From assembly GCA_034766995.1 (NCBI GenBank), contig CM068314.1:34570708-34634707 (forward strand): 64,000 bases of DNA, in the 5' to 3' direction. Shown in pieces: positions 63,119-64,000 of this stretch. This DNA comes from Acanthacorydalis orientalis (Eukaryota > Arthropoda > Insecta > Megaloptera > Corydalidae). Each line of letters begins with the position of its first letter. Within the stretch, counting starts at the first letter, position 1. Under the pieces are notes generated by a model. That model worked only from the letters and a program-made list of their open reading frames with translations. It was not told where the DNA came from and searched no databases. Both the position numbers and the translations under genes were made by a program.

Positions 63119-63846
63119 TATGCAGAATGTAATTTAGCAAAAGTAAGCGAGTTATAATTACTAACATCTTTATTACCGGTACTCATGATTGAAATTACTT
63201 ACGACGTAACATTTCATCACATAGTGTGGATTGATGAGAAATTGTGATGAGCAAGCATGAGAATTCAACTCATAATCAAGTTGTGAGTTATGCTAATTCA
63301 ATATTCTAAAGCCATATCTGAAATACTGCACAGTATGCATACCAGAGACCAATGTACTGACCTCAACTCCAATAGAACAAAAATTATTGAGCTTTGTCCT
63401 AGACAATTGAGATACGATTATATTCACAGTTACTGCAGCATCTCAACTTATATAAATTATCCGAATTGCCCTTTTGTTTGTTATGTGCCGTGATTCATTC
63501 ATTTGGGATTAAGATAACCGAATATACTGTATTGTTCGTTCCAAACTGACCGTTACACATTCATATTTTTTCAATATTTTATTTCTAATACCATAGTCTA
63601 AAGCTTTGTATATCGTATATTTTTGCTTATAATTCTGTATAAGTTATTTTGTTTTTTTCTTATACATATATTTCTAAGTTGGAAATTTATATAAAAAATC
63701 CTCAATTAATTAAAAAGTGGCGATTAAAATTAATTATGATTTATATTCCTGCCATATTTCAAAATAAGACTATTTCAATATTTCAATATAAATTTTTTTA
63801 TACAATTTTATTTCAGACAAGTTTTTTCATATTAAAAAAAATCTCA

Positions 63847-63848
<2 letters not shown>

Positions 63849-63889
<41 letters not shown>
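63849..63889. repeat. (TA)n
   Basis: Pure TA array near the window end. Confidence 0.95.
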
Positions 63890-63892
<3 letters not shown>

Positions 63893-64000
63893 AATTATGT
63901 ACTTGTATGCATATGTATTTATATACAGTATGTTAATAATTATTGTGAATATCATTTTTACAGAGGTATGTTCCGTTTTAAAATCAGTATTTAGAAAATA

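Larger units (their letters stand above)
18035..64000 (+). other. fng: fringe downstream intron (open to window end)
   Basis: It starts with a consensus donor (gtaagtatatag). No later fringe exon is recognisable: I looked for WFCH-DDDNYVN, YLGKPS, FWFATGGAGF and FPDD on the + strand. If that is right, the intron is at least 45.9 kb. It is filled with (TA)n arrays, mariner deletion derivatives, a hAT-type MITE and a small Helitron. Long blocks with nothing recognisable are 18350-19860, 19940-21180, 22800-23100, 24400-25340, 25420-26860, 27000-28150, 29010-32050, 33280-34290, 36270-39000, 40450-42330, 42600-43460, 43890-47220, 47610-49010, 53000-54280, 57160-58480 and 62000-63050. Confidence 0.5.

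Overview
The window is very AT-rich nuclear DNA from an animal, most likely an insect or other arthropod. Support comes from GT-AG split exons of a fringe-type gene whose wording is closest to the arthropod form, several mariner-type transposon remnants, Helitron ends, a hAT-type remnant, a LINE reverse-transcriptase fragment, and dozens of long (TA)n microsatellites. The order or species cannot be fixed from this sequence.

The only host gene I can support is fringe (fng), on the + strand. Two short internal exons are visible: 12814-12862, reading TWFFTDSDDSFYQAKT, and 17932-18034, reading [15 protein letters not shown] then [16 protein letters not shown]. Both have good splice sites, and the reading frame is kept across the 5,069-base intron between them. 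Fringe is a Golgi beta-1,3-N-acetylglucosaminyltransferase (family GT31) that lengthens O-fucose on Notch EGF repeats. The exon that should follow, carrying the DDD catalytic motif, was not found, so the last 46 kb appears to be one giant intron. The coding start was not found in the first 12.8 kb either. Nearly the whole window would then be intron of one developmental gene.

Layout: 1-12813, upstream intron with (TA)n arrays, a GC-rich Jockey/R1-like RT fragment (4618-4932) abutting an antisense decayed Tc1/mariner-superfamily transposase (4933-5974), and a two-copy repeat (6401, 9059). 12863-17931, middle intron with a minus-strand Helitron (13072-13827), a second Helitron end (13930) and an internally deleted mariner (14630-15143). 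18035-64000, downstream intron with a second copy of that deleted mariner (22182-22730), four same-orientation copies of a second mariner family that keep only the DNA-binding domain (28636, 43470, 55950, 58803), a hAT-type MITE (32775-33263), a 306-base Helitron (47293-47598), a tRNA-like relic (50242), perfect hairpins (22735, 42339) and several transposon-free GC-enriched islands that could be regulatory.

Most open reading frames here are chance ORFs or read through (TA)n arrays (poly Tyr-Ile). I saw no complete protein-coding gene, rRNA gene, CRISPR array or bacterial-style signal.
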